Assembly: GCA_905209765.1 (NCBI GenBank)
Contig: CAJLUE010000002.1
Span: 12,214 to 76,213, forward strand
Length of the DNA stretch: 64,000 bases
DNA from: an uncultured Collinsella sp.
GTDB lineage: Bacteria; Actinomycetota; Coriobacteriia; Coriobacteriales; Coriobacteriaceae
Direction of reading: 5' to 3'
Shown: positions 63,835 to 64,000 of the stretch, piece by piece
How the letters are laid out: every line of letters begins with the position of its first letter
How positions within the stretch are numbered: the stretch's first letter is position 1
Position numbers and translations under genes: made by a program
The notes under the pieces: generated by a model
Database searches by the model: none
Told to the model about the DNA's origin: nothing
What the model saw: only the letters and a program-made list of their open reading frames with translations

Positions 63835-64000
63835 ATGTTTACTCCGCTTATCACTCATGATCTGGACGGTGCCGCGCTGGCGGCGCCCGTTGATGCCGCA
63901 CGTCGCAATGGCGCTGCATACAAGACGCGCACGATCGATGACCTTCGCATTAAGGACGATCGCCTGCGCGCCGCCATCGAGGGCACGGGGCACCTGCTGT
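63835..64000 (+). CDS. probable homocysteine methyltransferase (MetH-type), N-terminal start
   Basis: The first 55 codons of a gene running past the window, from an ATG with AGGAG 6 bases upstream. Nothing diagnostic is visible yet. Its place directly after metF and the MetH activation domain makes it the likely homocysteine- and cobalamin-binding part of methionine synthase. This is inference from context. Confidence 0.6.
   Translation, partial: MFTPLITHDLDGAALAAPVDAARRNGAAYKTRTIDDLRIKDDRLRAAIEGTGHLL

Overview
The window looks like a chromosome segment of a GC-rich, Gram-positive gut actinobacterium. The best guess is a member of the Coriobacteriia such as Collinsella. This is inferred from GC-rich coding with strong GGAGG ribosome sites, a MurT/GatD-type cell-wall protein, type III glutamine synthetase, a GH4 phospho-glucosidase with a PTS permease, and the style of the mobile genes. 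No rRNA or CRISPR array is present. One tRNA (Glu, UUC) is present.

Layout. (1) 1-8590: accessory, defence-like flank. It holds two DUF3800 proteins (one cut by the window edge), a WYL-domain regulator, an excisionase-like HTH protein, a GmrSD-like DUF262/DUF1524 protein and several unknowns. (2) About 8591-38560: a roughly 30 kb genomic island at the 3' end of guaA. Its left end carries a second copy of the guaA 3' tip, encoding IEWE-stop and followed by its own terminator. Its right end is the intact guaA. From the left it carries a phage-type repressor with three operators, xis, tyrosine integrase, MobC-like proteins, a VapE-type ATPase, a relaxase and a VirD4-type coupling protein, all rightward, then a membrane-anchored surface protein. 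(3) 19473-32630, inside the island: what appears to be a complete mobilizable plasmid. It has an AEP-type rep/primase, ParA plus ribbon-helix-helix partner, an EcoRI-family methylase with a DUF262-HNH partner, a second relaxase, a second coupling protein and MobC. It is bracketed by two matching 522 bp direct repeats, each holding a DUF2958 gene. The simplest reading is single-crossover (Campbell) integration of a plasmid into the island. (4) 32798-38060: a type III restriction-modification operon led by a 55-residue ribbon-helix-helix gene. (5) 38549-64000: core chromosome. It holds guaA, asparaginase, ychF, an alpha-glucoside operon region (GH4 enzyme, PTS EIICB, zinc dehydrogenase, GntR regulator), a ferredoxin protein, three iron-type alcohol/glycerol dehydrogenases, two linked unknown genes, a MurT-GatD fusion, tRNA-Glu, glnN, and a methionine-synthesis cluster (metF, a free-standing MetH activation domain, and the start of a probable homocysteine methyltransferase).

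How it fits together. Both mobilization modules have a relaxase and a coupling protein but no mating-pair-formation ATPase or channel genes, so both look mobilizable rather than self-transmissible. In the plasmid-like segment, a tandem 22 bp AT-rich repeat lies in front of rep, of parA-RHH and of the methylase operon. This suggests one small DNA-binding protein controls replication, partition and restriction, possibly using the same sites as the centromere. All assignments come from reading the sequence; no database search was run.
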